From: Clostridiaceae bacterium
GTDB taxonomy: Bacteria; Bacillota; Clostridia; Oscillospirales; Acutalibacteraceae
DNA length: 24,518 nucleotides
Assembly (NCBI GenBank): GCA_016292575.1
Contig: JAEDIH010000010.1
Location: 1 to 24,518 of the forward strand
Direction of reading: 5' to 3'
The translations under genes were made by a program, and so were the position numbers. Position 1 is the stretch's first letter; every line of letters begins with the position of its first letter. Below the pieces are notes generated by a model, which was not told the DNA's origin, made no database searches, and saw nothing but the letters and a program-made list of their open reading frames with translations. Positions 23,544-24,518 of the stretch are shown in pieces.

Positions 23544-23582
23544 GAGTCAAAATAAAACTGCATATTGAAAGGTAGACATTTT

Positions 23583-24518
23583 ATGCGACTTCTTAATTGT
23601 GACGAAATGAAGCAGGTTGAAAAGTATACCGCAAAATACGGTCTGAGCTATCAGCGTATGATGGAAAACGCCGGCGCGGCCTGCGCGCGCAATATTCGGA
23701 ATATAATTGAAAACGATAAAACAAGAAGGCGCAATATTGCCGTGGTTTGCGGAAAGGGCAACAACGGCGGCGACGGATTTGTTGTTGCGCGCAAATTTGC
23801 CGAAAACGGATATAACGTTACCGTTGTTCTTGCGTCGGGCTATCCCGGAAGTCCCGAGGCTGAATATATGTATAAAATGGCGGTTGATATTGCAATCCCT
23901 ACTGTCTGGTATGACGCGGACAGAACAAAGGCCGTCCAGGCGGTCAAAAGCGCGGACGTTGTTGTTGACGCGGTTTTCGGTTTCAGCTTTTACGGCTCAA
24001 TTTCCGAGGATATGAAGCAGCTGATAAACGAAATGTCGAACGCCAGGGGACTCAAGTTTGCAATAGACGTTCCGAGCGGCGTATACTGCGACAGCGGCTA
24101 CTGCGACCCGAACTGCTTTGTTGCCGATTATACAATAGCAATTTCCGCGCTCAAGCCGGCGCACATTGTTCATCCGGCTTCCGACTGCTGCGGCGATATC
24201 ATTATTGCAAATATCGGCATTCCGGAGGACAGCTATAACTTTATCAGCAATTCAATGTATACTTATAACAAGACCGAGGTCGGCAATCTTTTTCCCGAGC
24301 GCGACCCCTGCGCCCATAAAGGCACCTTCGGTCATCTGCTTTCAATCTGCGGAAGCAGAACAATGCCCGGCGCGGCAGTCCTTGCCGCAAAAGCCGCGCT
24401 TCGCAGCGGAGTGGGTCTTGTCACCTGCGCTTTTCCGGACTGCCTTTATCAGACGATGACCGCAAAGCTTACCGAAAATCTTTTCATGCCGCTTGAGGGC
24501 AATGCGGACGGAACTCTC
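23583..24518 (+). CDS. nnr: Bifunctional NAD(P)HX epimerase / ADP-dependent NAD(P)HX dehydratase (partial, cut by right edge)
   Basis: 312 codons are visible, open to the window end. The N-terminal ~225 residues are a YjeF_N (NnrE) epimerase: MRLLNCDEMKQVEKYTAKYG, the nucleotide-binding GKGNNGGDGFVVAR (57-70), DAVFGFSFYG (129-138) and IDVPSG (161-166). From about residue 233 the YjeF_C (NnrD) dehydratase starts, with KGTFGHLLSICGS (246-258) and GAAVLAAKAALRSGVGLVT (263-281). Together they repair hydrated NADH/NADPH: epimerise R-NADHX to S-NADHX and dehydrate it using ADP. The ATG at 23583 follows AAAGG at about 10 bases. The usual D-A-L-F-G-T-G is FGFSF here, a mild deviation near the active site. 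The C-terminal half of the dehydratase is outside the window. Confidence 0.93.
   Translation, partial: MRLLNCDEMKQVEKYTAKYGLSYQRMMENAGAACARNIRNIIENDKTRRRNIAVVCGKGNNGGDGFVVARKFAENGYNVTVVLASGYPGSPEAEYMYKMAVDIAIPTVWYDADRTKAVQAVKSADVVVDAVFGFSFYGSISEDMKQLINEMSNARGLKFAIDVPSGVYCDSGYCDPNCFVADYTIAISALKPAHIVHPASDCCGDIIIANIGIPEDSYNFISNSMYTYNKTEVGNLFPERDPCAHKGTFGHLLSICGSRTMPGAAVLAAKAALRSGVGLVTCAFPDCLYQTMTAKLTENLFMPLEGNADGTL

Overview
The window reads as chromosomal DNA of an anaerobic, Gram-positive Clostridia-type bacterium, probably a gut member of the Oscillospirales/Ruminococcaceae. The evidence is consistent AGGAGG-type ribosome sites, a Phe T-box leader on pheST, TTG starts behind strong Shine-Dalgarno sites, sigma-A promoters, and a very large secreted protein built of Ig-like, VWA and phosphoesterase domains. 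Taxonomy is inferred from gene content only.

Region 1 (1-12.0 kb, minus strand) is one tightly packed operon. A promoter near 11.95 kb drives a 2900-residue secreted multidomain protein. Its TGA stop overlaps the TTG start of a 79-residue, four-cysteine peptide that looks like a RiPP precursor. After a perfect 10-bp stem-loop come a membrane-anchored protein, an HprK-like P-loop protein, a radical SAM/SPASM maturase and a PqqD-like protein that runs off the left edge. Precursor, kinase-like protein, radical SAM and PqqD form a peptide-modification cassette similar in make-up to SynChlorMet-type cassettes. Its translational coupling to a giant surface protein is the most unusual feature of the window.

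Region 2 (11.9-14.4 kb) holds a 420-bp regulatory gap and a Zn/Cd/Pb efflux operon on the plus strand: a stand-alone HMA metal-binding protein followed by a P1B-2 ATPase that lacks its own HMA domain. The promoter has a SmtB/ArsR-like palindrome filling the -35/-10 spacer and a second perfect one near the start of transcription.

Region 3 (14.4-16.4 kb, plus) carries a tandem GNAT acetyltransferase and an AraC-type regulator with a GyrI-like effector domain, closed by a strong bidirectional terminator.

Region 4 (16.4-19.7 kb) has tsaE-tsaB-rpiB on the minus strand (t6A tRNA modification and pentose isomerisation), divergent from a RodA-type SEDS glycosyltransferase on the plus strand, and a small zinc-ribbon protein convergent with the latter.

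Region 5 (19.7-23.5 kb, minus) is the pheS-pheT operon with its own terminator and a T-box leader whose specifier codon reads UUC. Divergent from it, an NnrE/NnrD-type NAD(P)HX repair enzyme begins at 23583 and is cut by the right edge.
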